Notes under the pieces: model-generated
The model's database searches: none
Told to the model about the DNA's origin: nothing
The model's input: the letters and a program-made list of their open reading frames with translations, nothing else
Made by a program: the position numbers and the translations under genes
In this document: positions 49,201 to 61,200 of the stretch, piece after piece
Layout of the letters: every line of letters begins with the position of its first letter
How positions within the stretch are numbered: position 1 is the first letter of the stretch
Assembly: GCF_004115265.2 (NCBI RefSeq)
Contig: NC_046289.1
Span: forward strand, 99,375,688 to 99,439,687
From: Rhinolophus ferrumequinum
Lineage: Eukaryota > Chordata > Mammalia > Chiroptera > Rhinolophidae
Length of the DNA: 64,000 bases
Direction of reading: 5' to 3'

Positions 49201-52200
49201 CCCTGCTGGATCAAAGAGTTTTAGGGCCGGGAAGGAGCGCAGAAATAAGCCACACCTACGAGCATCACAGTGCAGGCCTGCACTCCCACCCTGCCGCACT
49301 GGCCAGGCCCAGCACCATTCTGAGATGACCGAGAGCTCCGCAAAGGTGAGGCTGCCCCAGGAATAAGCAGGCGAGGGCACTGTCCACCCAGGCCTGGCGG
49401 CCCAGGGCCCGCCGGCCTCCCTTACCATGTAGGCTGGCCACAGTGTTCTGTAGCTCCCGCTCCTTGCGTTCCAGCTCGGCTGCCTTCCTGTCCAGTTCTT
49501 CCTGCTGCCGGAGCAGGCTTGCCTGGGCCGCAGAGGCCACAGCCTGGAGCAAGAAGGGGACGTGGGAGCAACCGGACCCGAGAGACAGAGGGCTAGTGAG
49601 GGACGTGCCCCACACAGGGAGAGCCAAGCGGGCAGTCCCAGCCCCTGTGTTGTAGGCGCCTGAGACCACCACAGAGAGGCCTGTCCCCTACTGGCCCTCA
49701 CCACCTCTGGCCCTCGCCATTACCCGGGCTCTCCTCTCCCCTTATACTGGAGTCCAGGCCAAGTTCAGGTATAGTGACTTCGAGGTGATATCAATGAGTA
49801 AGAGGTCTCAGAAGAGACTGCCCCGTAGCCAGGGACCCAGGGACCAAAGCCTCATTTGAGAAACATGGCAGAGGTATGTGTAAAGCGGAACAGTGCCAGC
49901 GTGCTAGCAGCGAGAGGGGAAAGCGAGGCACTGGGGAATCTCTAGTTAAGCCCCTCCCCCTGCTCTGCTGCCAGGAGATGCCCCAGGGTCCCCCTGCACT
50001 GTGACCGGCTGCAGCCCAGGAGGGCCCCTTAGGCTTGGGCCTGCTCTGCCTGGCTTCCATGGCGTGCAGAGTCCAAGCACTATTCCCTCCCCAGGCAGAG
50101 CAGGGCCTCCGACTGAGGCAGTCAGGGGCCTGTATGTGAGGCTGAGCAGAGCTGGGCCCGGAGTTCCAGCCCACGGCTCTGCTCCTCCTGGGAAGGGCAG
50201 CTGGGGGGCCCAGTTCTAAAGTCCTTTTCAGGGAGCCAGTATCAAACTGGTCATCTCACAGAATGACAAGCCCGGCACATGTGTACATACATATGTGTGT
50301 TTCCTCTCTCTCCTCTCTCATTCTCTCTCTCTCCAAAAGGAGTGCTCAAAAAGCTAAGGCGGGGAGGCCGCATGGCTCAGCTGGTTAGAGCGCGAGCTCT
50401 TAACAAGGTTCAATTCCCGCATGAGATGGTGGGCTGCGCCCCCTGCAAGTAAGATTGAAAACGGCAACTGGACTTGGAGCTTCACTTCACTCTCCACAAC
50501 TAGATTGAAGACGAGCTGCCGGAGGGGTGGCCGCATGGCTCAGTTGGTTAGAGTGCGAGCTCTCAACAACAAGGTTGCCGGTTCAATTCCCACATGGGAT
50601 GGTGGGCTGCGCCCTCCACAACCAAATTGAAGAATGACGACTTGGAGCTGATGGGCCCTGGAGAAACACACTGTTCCCCAATAGTCCCCAATAAAAATAA
50701 AAAATAAAAAGTTAAGGCTGCCCTCAAGAGGAAAATTCTGGGCACTGGGGTAGCAGCAGGACCAGAATTGACCACACTGAGGGTGTTCAGTCTCTTCTCC
50801 CCAAGTCTGACTTTAGTTGAGCAAGACCCAAGACCCTAGAACCCATCACCACACCACCAGTTGGACAAAAAAGACGCCCCTGGCTCTAGGCCTTGTCTTA
50901 CAAGATTCTGGGGCCATGGATGGGGCCCAGGTGCCCAGGCAGGGCAGCACTTCCAGATTGAACCAGCCAGACGACGGGAGGAGCCGGGGGCCCCCGGGGC
51001 CCAGAGCCCAGCTTGGGCAGGCTCGGGCGCCATGCTCACTGCACTGCCTACCTTTGGAAGCTTTCGCATGTAGCTGTCTCTGAGAATACTATCTCCTCCT
51101 AGCAGCATCTGCCTCTCTGAGAGCTCGCTCACTGCCAGGAATCTGGCAGGCAGGAACTTGCTGGCCTGTCTAAGCAGGAGCTGCAACATACAACTCACTG
51201 TGGGTCATGCTCACCAGGGCGGCAAGGGGCATAGGGCAGGGCAGTGAGGCAGCAGGTGGAGAGCTGGGCACCAAGCAGACAAGAGTCAGTGTTTGGTGAC
51301 AGAACAAAGGAAAACAGGAAGGAAGGCAGGAATAAATGAGTTTAAAAAAACCAGAAAGATCCTGGGCCCTGAGTAAGAGAACAAACCAAAAGCCCAGGGA
51401 GGATCTGGAATGGCATGGCCAGGGCACGGTTCTGTCTGAAGACACCTGGGAGCCAGCCTGGTGAGTAGGGCTTGTTGTTTTGTGCTGGCAGTGGGGTGCG
51501 GGGTGAGGGTATGCGCAAGCAGACCCTCAACGTGCGAGTGACGACCCCAAAGAGATTATCAAGAAGGCCCTTGAAGGGGAGCCAGGGGTGAAGGCCCTTT
51601 GCCCACCCTCCATTCTCAGGACTCAGATATTGGTCTGGGTGCTTTCATTTCTGGGAAGCAGAGGCAAAAGGGACCTCTGTCAACAGTACCTGGGGTGTTG
51701 GCTGGGTTGGTTCCACTGAGGGCTGGAGAACTGCTGGCTGGGAGGGCCCCGGGAGCTGGGTGACAGGAACCGTTGTGGCTGCATTTGCCTGCGTGGGACG
51801 GATCAAAGGAGCGAGGTGAGTGGACTGCACTCATTAGCCACACGGGGGCAAACCCACAGCAGGGTGAGTGACGTGCCTGCCTGTGAGGGGCACTCCCTCT
51901 GGGCCTCCCGCTGCAGCTTCGCAGCCGAAAGCCTGTGGCTTGGTGGTGTGAGGCCCGACCCAGCACCCCTGGCCTTACTGGCCCCAGAGCGCCTGGCACT
52001 GCCCTACCTGCCCTCTTCAGGGAGGGGCCCAGATCGTGGACCCCAAGGGGAGAATTCCTGACTTCCTCATCTTTCCCCACCCTGCAAGTTCACGTTAAGA
52101 TTGTCTCCTGGCTACCGTTTGCTGCTGTGGGCTACCGTGGGCTGTCGTGGGCTACCGTGTGCTGCCATGAGTGGCCGGCCATTGATCGATAACCGGCAAC

Positions 52201-55200
52201 CGACTGCCTCAGCTGGGGGAGCGCAAGGCTCATAATACCACATGGGCCAGGGAGCTGTGTCCTACACAACTAGGCTGACACAACAGCTTGAACCCGAGTG
52301 GGGGGTGTGGAAATGGGGGGAAAGATTGTCTGCTGGAGGACTAAAGCTTTTCAGAGCACTTTGTTTCTGCCAAGGCTCCTTGTCCCAGAGACCCCAGCGC
52401 CACCCAGAGAACCCGGAGAAAGGGGGCATGCTCACGAACCTCTGAGAAGGGGTTGAATTCAGCCAGGCCACCTTGTGGGGCATTGGTCAGCTGGGTCACA
52501 GAGGGATCCTGAGAAGGTGAAAAAGAGCCATTAGGCGTAAGGAGAAGAGAGAACGTTGGTGAGAGGGAGAGACGTCACGAGCTCAGGGCCAACAGGCAAA
52601 CCCAGCGACACGGGGCTGAAGCGAGGCTGCTGAGAGCCCCTCCCAGGGTGCCGAGCGGCCGCTCCTGAAGGCTCCTGCAACCCCTGTCGCCTTTCTCGAA
52701 AGGGGCTGGGTTTCAGCCCAGATGACCGCCCATGAGATACAATGCAAGCTTTACACTCTGAGGCCTGGGAAGTGACACCACACGTGCTGCTGTCAGTGCC
52801 CTTTATAGGTTCACTCGGTTTATAGCATTTACTTCCAGGTAGTGGGGGTTGGGGCGGGGGCAGGGTGGTGAATGGGGTGGCGACTTTTCCCTTTATAACC
52901 TTTCTGTACAGTTTTATTTATTATTTTACAGAAAGCCTTTATTCCTCTTAGTTTTTAAAGGACAGCTCAAGGTTCTGGAACAAAAACATGCTGCCGGCTG
53001 CCTGTGCTGATTTGATTAAATCAGGCAGACTTGCTAGAAATAAAGAGATGTGAAGGGTGCAGATAAAAAGCCAGAAAAATGATTTTGGTTGTTTTTATCT
53101 GGATTCTTTTGAAAAAATGGAAAAATGTCCTCAGAACACAGCCTCTTCCTAAGTGTTGAATCTCTCCTTTCCCATCCCCAGCCAGGGCCTGCACAGGGCT
53201 CCCTGCCACCCCCTTCACCCTGACGGTTCCGGGTGCAGAGCTCTATCACCTCACCTGCCCCATACATAACAGGTATGGGGCTCAGGTCCAGCTCCGGGCC
53301 CAGCTCAACAGTGATGCTTGGGCTCGGGGGCAAACAGCTGTTGTGAGGGCGGGCAGACAGCCACTGCACTCCGCCAAGGCCCGCCTCACCCTCCCACCCC
53401 CGTGTCTCACTACTCACCCAGGAGCTCCTATCCTTCTGGCCTAGCTCATCTCCACCAGGAAGCCTCCGTAGGCTGCATTCTTAAACACAGCGTTAACATT
53501 AGACAGGCCCCCAGAGAACCCCCTCAATTTTTTTACTGAGAGGGTTCTGTGGGGGTATGCAATACTTGTCCTGGGTCTCAAGATAGGAGCTGGCTCCCTA
53601 TTCTAAACATTTCTAGGGCTCAGGGTCAGGTTGAGTATGTTCTCTAACCTTTTCACACGTAGCAACTCTTCATTTTCCCAGCTGGGCCACCAGTTCCTAG
53701 AGGGTAAGACTGTCTGACCGGCCCTAGGGCCTAGCTCAGAGCTGGGCACACCCCACCAACTCACTCCTTGTCTCTGGTTGGGACTCACCCTCTGTATCCC
53801 CACCCACTCTCCTCTGCAAAGAAGCAGTGTAGCTATGTCCTTTTTGCTGGACACCATCCCTGCCTGGTGGCTCCTGCAACTTGGACAAAGTGACGAGGTA
53901 GGTTTGGGAGAATACTTGGAGATGGCGGAACTGGCCTTGAGGTTATGTTTTGAGGGAACGACTAGCAGATTTCTCCTGGAATGAGTGGGCTAGCTTCCTG
54001 CAAGAAAGATTTGGGCTCAGTATCTGTTCCCCTTTTAGACTGAGCAGACACGAAGCCACAGCAGAGTGAGGGAGCTGAAGTCACTGACATGAGACCCACC
54101 ATCCGAGGAACTGGTTACTCCAGCCGGACTCGCCACAGCACACAGGACGGAAGGCAGCTCTGGTGGCAGTTTCAGGAGCTGGCATACACATGCCTAATAG
54201 GCACCTCCAGGCCCATGAAGAGGTGTCACTTCCTTTACCAAGGTCAGCTAGAAGGGGACTCTGCGGGCAGGGGGTCGAATATCCTGTCCACACCAATCCC
54301 TCCTCCTTTTTCCAAAATCTTGAAGACACAGGCTCACCATAAACAAATCCCACCTTTACAAACAGGCTGTAAACTCTGCATCCAGGTGCTTCTGTGCCTG
54401 GTTCATACTCTGGCTTCCCTGTGCTCAGTGAAGAGCTTGTATAGAGCCGCAGCTCAGGCTATATCCAAGAATAAATGCTGCATGCTGTAGGTCTCCTCTG
54501 CTTTCTCTAGAAGGCACTGCCCAAATGCCAGGGTGCAGAGAGTAGGGCACTGGCATCGCAGCGGCAGCCCAAGGGTCCAGAGCACCTTGCTTGGGAAGAG
54601 GAGCCTGGAACACTCTGGGAGACACGGGGACTTCCCACCTGAGGAGATCTGGGCTCTTTCCGAAAGATGTGGGTGGTTTCAAGAGAAGCTGAGGCCTGGG
54701 AGAGGGAGGGAGGGAGGAAGAGAAGGAAGGAGGAGGAGGACTGAGGAAGGGAGCTGACATTTACTGAGTGTCTGCAGTGTGCCAGGCTCCCCACACCAGG
54801 AAGCTACTATGAACTTCTAGTCACCCCAGAACTGGCCACTGTGCCCAGCCATTGGAAAAGAAGGATCTAGCAGCCTTTCTCAAGCTGGTTCCTTGAGAGG
54901 ATAGAGCCTCACTGCTCTAAGGCATCCTGTCTGCAGTGACCGGACTTCTCGCCGTGCATCTAACACTGTCCTTATGGTCCCTACTTGGGAGAATGGAGAA
55001 ACAGTCATCAAATCAGTTTGTGTGTCCTGCGGCTCAGCCGGGACCCTCCTCCCATTCCACCACCCTGACAGGGGGAGTATTTGTAGTTTGCAGCTGGAGA
55101 AAGCACTGGTCTGGAGAGGAAGCAGCTCATCCAGGATCTCAGGGGTACTGGCTGAGCCCGAGTCTGAATCCAACTCTGTCTCTGAAGACACAAGTGGCAA

Positions 55201-58200
55201 ACCTGAGTGAGAGGGCAAAGCCCAGGTCTGCCTGGGTCAGCAGTGCCCCCCACAGCCAGAGACAGCACCCACAGATGGAAGGTGCTCCATCATGTGTGGC
55301 TGAATGGACGAACTCCACTCCGGAAGGACCTGACAAGGGCCCCAGGAGTGGCTGGGACAACTGCTTCTGCTCACTTCTTTACCCTTGGGCCTCAGAGAAG
55401 TCCTGGGGAACACCCTCGGCAGGACTCCTGCAGTCTGCCAACTGGGGCTCACACCGGCTGGCCTGAATGAGGACCCTCAGTCACAGATACAAGTCAACAG
55501 CAGCAATCCTTCCCACTCCCCAAGCATCAGCTGACTCATAAGTGGGTCAAGCAGTTATTTAAAAGGATGGTAAGAGCTAAGTTTCACTTACAAAGAAGTA
55601 ACCTAAAACCCCCTCGGTGCCAAAGGCCTCAGACTGACTAAGGCCTTGTACTGAATTTATAACAAAAAGCTGCTGCACTCAGTTCTTTTCATTCCGTGAA
55701 CAGTCACAGTGTGATGGACACACCAAGTTGAACAGGGCGCAGCTCCTGCCCTTCCAGAGTCCACGAGCGATGGGGAGCTGAGACCTGCGCAACCAGAACA
55801 GAGGCAGGGCAGGGCGGAGTGAGAACAGGCGGGGAGGAGAGGAAGGTCCGCAGGGCTTCAAGAGGAGGGGAGGAAGGCCCACCACAGCCCAGGGGCAGGA
55901 GAACACTTCCTCTTCACAGGGTGTGAGGGGCCCGCAGAGTTGGGCCAGATCTCTGCAAGGGAGGGGGCCTTCACAAACACACTTGTTTTCACTGGTTTGG
56001 CAATCTCTTCCCCTGTGTCTCACAGGTCCTCGCTGTGCTCGAGCTCTGTGACTTTTCCTTGCTTTCCCACCCTACACTCCACCCAAGCTCCCAGTGTGGG
56101 GTTTATTTCAGGCTCCAAATAAACACATTAAATAAGTACCTCGTGGACTAAAAAAACTCTCTGGGAGGCATAGAGTGACCAATACTTTGGAACCACTGTG
56201 AAGTCCTATTTGCTTTGGAGGCTGTGTGTCATAGAAGAAGGACAAGCATCCCCAGACAGGCTGGCTGGGTCCCAAGCACACAGAGTCACAGCTAAACTTG
56301 GTAGTCTCTGACCCAGAACCTGAGAATCCGTCCTCAGGAAATATGACAAAAACATGTAAAAAGCTGTATCTGCAAGATATTCATTGCACCAATATTTGCA
56401 ACAGGAGAAAAAGCAGGAGATGACTTAAATACCCACTGACAGTAAGAACAGTATGTTTTGTTGTTTCCTCGATGGCCTCAACAGCCATTTAAAAATCACA
56501 GCTATGAACACAGGGCAGCAACACAGAAAAGGCTTTGTTACATTAATACATTTTTTTTTTTTTTTTTTTTTTGTCAAAAGCACTCACATGAAAAGAGACT
56601 GGCAGGAAAACACATCAAAATAACAATGCTTACAAAAACTGGTATAAACATGACTGATTTATTTAGTTTTCCAAATTTTCTATAATGTGATTGTGTTATT
56701 TTTTATGCTATTTTTACTTTAAAAACACGCATACTTTTAAAAAAGAGCTTGAGTCCCCACCAATGAGCAAGGGCCCTCTCGGGGGCCCTCCCTGCATGGC
56801 GGTGATGTACAGAACCACCCAGAAAGCAGCCTCAGCCACCTGGCCTGGCCTCCGAGCCCTGCACCACCTGCTGCGAGCACTCCTGTCCACACAGTCCATC
56901 TGCAGTCACACGGAGCCGCCTGCCACCTTCCTATACAACCCATTCCACACCAAGTACAGGGGGAGAGCACCAGGGACAAGCATTGGTTCTTGGCCTCCAG
57001 AAGCAAACAGCGCAGAGCAGGAAACAGAGGCCGGGGCAGCGGAGACAGCACGTGGTCAGTGCTGTAAAGGTGGGGACACACACAGAGGGACGCAGGGACG
57101 AGGCTCTCTGGGGAATCAGGGAAGGCTTCACTGTGGTGGCATCTGAGTGGACCTTAAGAGGCTGAAGGACTTCGCACGCACTAAAGTAGGAGGCAAAAAC
57201 AGTGTTTGCAAACACATGGCATCTTTAACAGCTTGCGTGGGAAGGAGGTGGCAGAAGAAGGTAACTGGGGTCAAATATATGGTGATGGAAGGAGAACTGA
57301 CTCTGGGTGGTGAACACACAATATGACATCAACCAGGGGTGCCAAAAAAATGTATACAAGTGGACACTTTGGTCACAGTTGCTCAAGCAGTAGTTCGCCA
57401 GAAGTGTCTGGACGCTGATGGTAACCACTTTGAGTATGTCTTGTAATTGCAGAAGTCAAACGTGACTTGTAAGCATCTTTTGTTATCATTATATATTATT
57501 ACAATTTTAATAGTTTTTTTTCCTTTCTTAAAGTGTGTATACATTTTTTTGGTACCCTCTGTGTAGATGATGTATTACAGAATAGTACACTTGAAATCTG
57601 TGTCAGTTTACTAAGCACTATCACTCCAATAAATTTTACATAAATAAAAACAGCTTGCATGTGCCCAGGGAATGGGAGAAGATTCTGGGGGCTGGGCAGT
57701 GGGCTGTGGAGCCAGGAGCAGCAGGGAACCAGCCTGAAGCGTCAGGCCAGAATGCAGGAGTTGGGACTTGGCCTGTGGGCCATGGATGGAGAACCCGAGA
57801 TTGTGAGCAGGGAGGGAGTGCCGTGACCGACTCCTCCAGCAGCGAGAGCGCGCTGCATGCAGAGAAGGATGCTGGGAAGACTGGCGGGGACGCGACAGCC
57901 CACAGGGTGGCAGTGAGGACTGAACTACGGCAGGGCAGCTAGGGATGGACAAAGGGGACGGACTCCAGGGACCCAGCTCAGGTAGATGCCACAGGCTCGG
58001 CCACTCTGCATTGGTCGGGATATGGCGCTACTGCAGGGCAAGAAGCGGGGGCAGGGAAGGGAAAGGAAGTTGAGTGACAGCTTGCTAGCTTGGGTGATGG
58101 GGGAACAGGGCCACCAATGAGCAAGAGAAGTAATGATGGGAGAAGAAGAACAGGTTTTTCAGGAGTGGGTGTGTGGGAGCAGGGAGAGGACCCGAGAAGG

Positions 58201-61200
58201 TATTGGGTCGGACTGGAGATACCTATGGAACATACCTAGTTGCAATGATAGGAAATGGCCAGGTGACAGCTGAATACTGGTTTGAAGCTCAGGAGAGAGG
58301 TGAGAGCTAGAGTTCTAGACCTGGGATCGTTGTTATGTGGATGCTATTCTGAAGCCATGTCAGTGGAAGAAATTACTCAGAGACGTATACAGTGAGCACA
58401 AAGCCAAGGACAGAACTCCAGGACACCCCTAAATACATGAGACAGAAAGTGGAAAAAGGAGGAGGAGATGAGAGTTACCCGAGTTAGAGGCCAAGGATGG
58501 AGACAATTTTAAGAAAGGATGGCTAAACGTGTGTGTGTCTCCCATGCAGTGGACGAACCGCAGGCCCACAGCTCTGGGCGAGTGAGGAGGTGTGGGGGCC
58601 GTGGGGGTGATGCACGCGAGTGGCCTTTGGTTCTTGGTGCTCCTTGACCTGAAATACTGTTTCCATCCGCCAGGCTTTGTGCTCTCAGCCCGAGCCTTTT
58701 CTACCACAGGAGTCTGCCCTTCCTCTTCCGATCCCTTTGGCAAGTTTGCCTGCCCTATCATACCCCTGGTGCTGTCACGGTCAGTGAGCTCCTGCTCTCC
58801 TGCCAGATCAGAAGCTCTGGCAGGCCATGTGCCCATTTACCTTGGTGTCCGGCACGGGCCCTCAGGGCAGCAGGGGCTCAGGGACGAGCAGAAATGTGTC
58901 AACACCTCAAAGGAGCACGGCCGGACAGGTCCCCGTTTGCTAATGTGCACACAGCACTCGTCTCCGAACAAGTGGCAGCTACCCCTTGTTTGTCCTGCGC
59001 AAACGTTACCTTTTCTCTGCACATAGAATTAGTCTTAACACAAGCGCAGAATCAAAGTTCAGCTGTCTCTGGCCAAGCGCTAACACCCAGCCTGGCTCCG
59101 AGCACCGACCAGACAGGCAGGGAGACAGCGCACCCGGGCAGCTGTCTACAGTTGGCTACACAATATGAGCCTTGCCATTTTCAAAATTCTTGAGACAGTG
59201 CTCCTGTTCCACAGGAAAGCTCTACCAGGTCCACTGGTGGTTTGGAGAATTCCCAAAGTTACAGTGAAACTGGATGGAGCCCATCCTCTCTGGGAAGTGG
59301 CAAAGCCCTCAATGTCTGTGCACAGAACCTCACGTACCTTCATTCACACCCAAGTCTCATTTCTGCCACCACTTTCTCCTCCCACAGGAGAGAAATGTTT
59401 TTAAATCCTTGGGAAGCAGCCACACCACTGAGATTATCTTTTAACTGCAGGGAGGCAACGTGTGAAAGCGATATTGTGTGATCTGGCAACCCACAAAGAC
59501 GGAAAGGCTTTCTCTGTTCAGCACCACCAGCCAGTCCAGCCCCCTCCTGGAGATCAACGTGGGCAGCGGGCACCGGGGGTAATCTGGCAGCAATGCCGAG
59601 GGGGAAAGCAGCCCTGGGGTTTGCCTGGTGACCTGCTTGCTAGCGGGTGGCTGAAAAATCAAATGCCTGCCTTTAGCCCTCCACCTCTTCGTTACAGGAC
59701 CGTACAGGGAGACTTGGGAGCAGACACACTGGAATCAGTCCAAAGCAGGACCCGCATACCCAGAGGGCACCAGGCAGATGCACCATCATTAACACAGGGA
59801 TCAGGGAGTGCCAGCGGGGGTTGTGAAATCAGTCGGCAACACTTGGCTTGCAGTTTCCTGCTTCCTCCTACATATTTGGTAAAACTTCTGCTGCACTCCT
59901 GACAACTTTCCTTTCAGGGCTCTCACTTTGCAGGAAGTTTTCTAGTAATCCCAGTTATACCTATAGGCAAGGAACAGGTAAGAAGTCCACACCCACAGTG
60001 CGGGCTGGGGGTGGGTAAAGAACACAGGTAAGGAAGTCAACTTAAAGTGGCACGAGAGATTCGCGGGACATTGAGAGTTACCGGAAAAAGGATTCCATGG
60101 TTGAATAACTTTGAGAAATGCCGGGTCAAATAAAGTTGAGTACACGTCTTTACTGTAGGATTCCTCAGAGCCTTTAACAAACTAACAAGCCTTGTCAATC
60201 TTCAGGTAAAATGGAATAAGCAGAGATTTCCCAACTTACTTGAGCGCAGAACCCTGGGCATCTTTCAGGACTGGTATCCCTCAGAAGATACGCTGCTTCA
60301 AAGTACGGTCTTAAAAAGCCCAATACAGTCTGTATTATTCCAGCTCCACATACTGGGGGAAATAGCTTCGCTAATCCTAATTGTTACTTTCACCCCTACC
60401 GACACTCTCATTTCAATGGTGACCGTGGTGATGATGTCACAGCCTGTCCTTCGCTGGCCTAAATAACTCCAAGGCAGTGTAAGACCAATATCTGAACTTC
60501 AAAAACCTTTAAAACAACACTGTCCTGGCAATGAGACCCAGGTCTGGGGCCCTTACTGCTGCAAATTAGCTGGTGACTCTGGCATGTCCCAACTTCACTG
60601 GGTTCTTGGTTTTCTCATCTCTAGAACCTGAAGGGGTCGCGATGGATAACCTGAGGATGTTCCCAGCTCTGACAGTCCACCCTGGACTCTGACCAGCTAG
60701 CAGATTTTCATAACCCATCACCAAGTAACGGAAAAAGGGACTCTGCTCTGAAGGCTGGCTAAGTGTGACAGTTTCTGAGCCTATCACCTCTCTCCTGAGC
60801 TCTGTGCCAACACCCTGGGTAAATGAAGCTGGGCTCACACCCAGCCACCCTCCCAATGTTCCAGCCCTGGCAGTCAGGGAAGCAGACACTACCATCACAA
60901 GGAGAGGGGAGGGCAGCTCTCCAGGAGAAGGAGCTTGGGGCCTGACTTCCAAAGCTCCTTCTCCCCACACAACTGTGTGCCAAGAGGAAAAGCCCAGCCC
61001 AGGGTAAGGAGGCGGAGAATAGCAGCCAGCCAGCTCTCTTCTCCCCACACAGGATCCCCTACCAGATGTTGCTCTTCACAGGACCACAGCTGCTTCCTGT
61101 CCTGCCATATCTGGGGTCTGCCTGATGGACGGTTGAATGCAGAAGTTACTGCTACCACAGTTTGCACAATCATTTCTGGGTTTGGAGATGTGGTTTAAGA

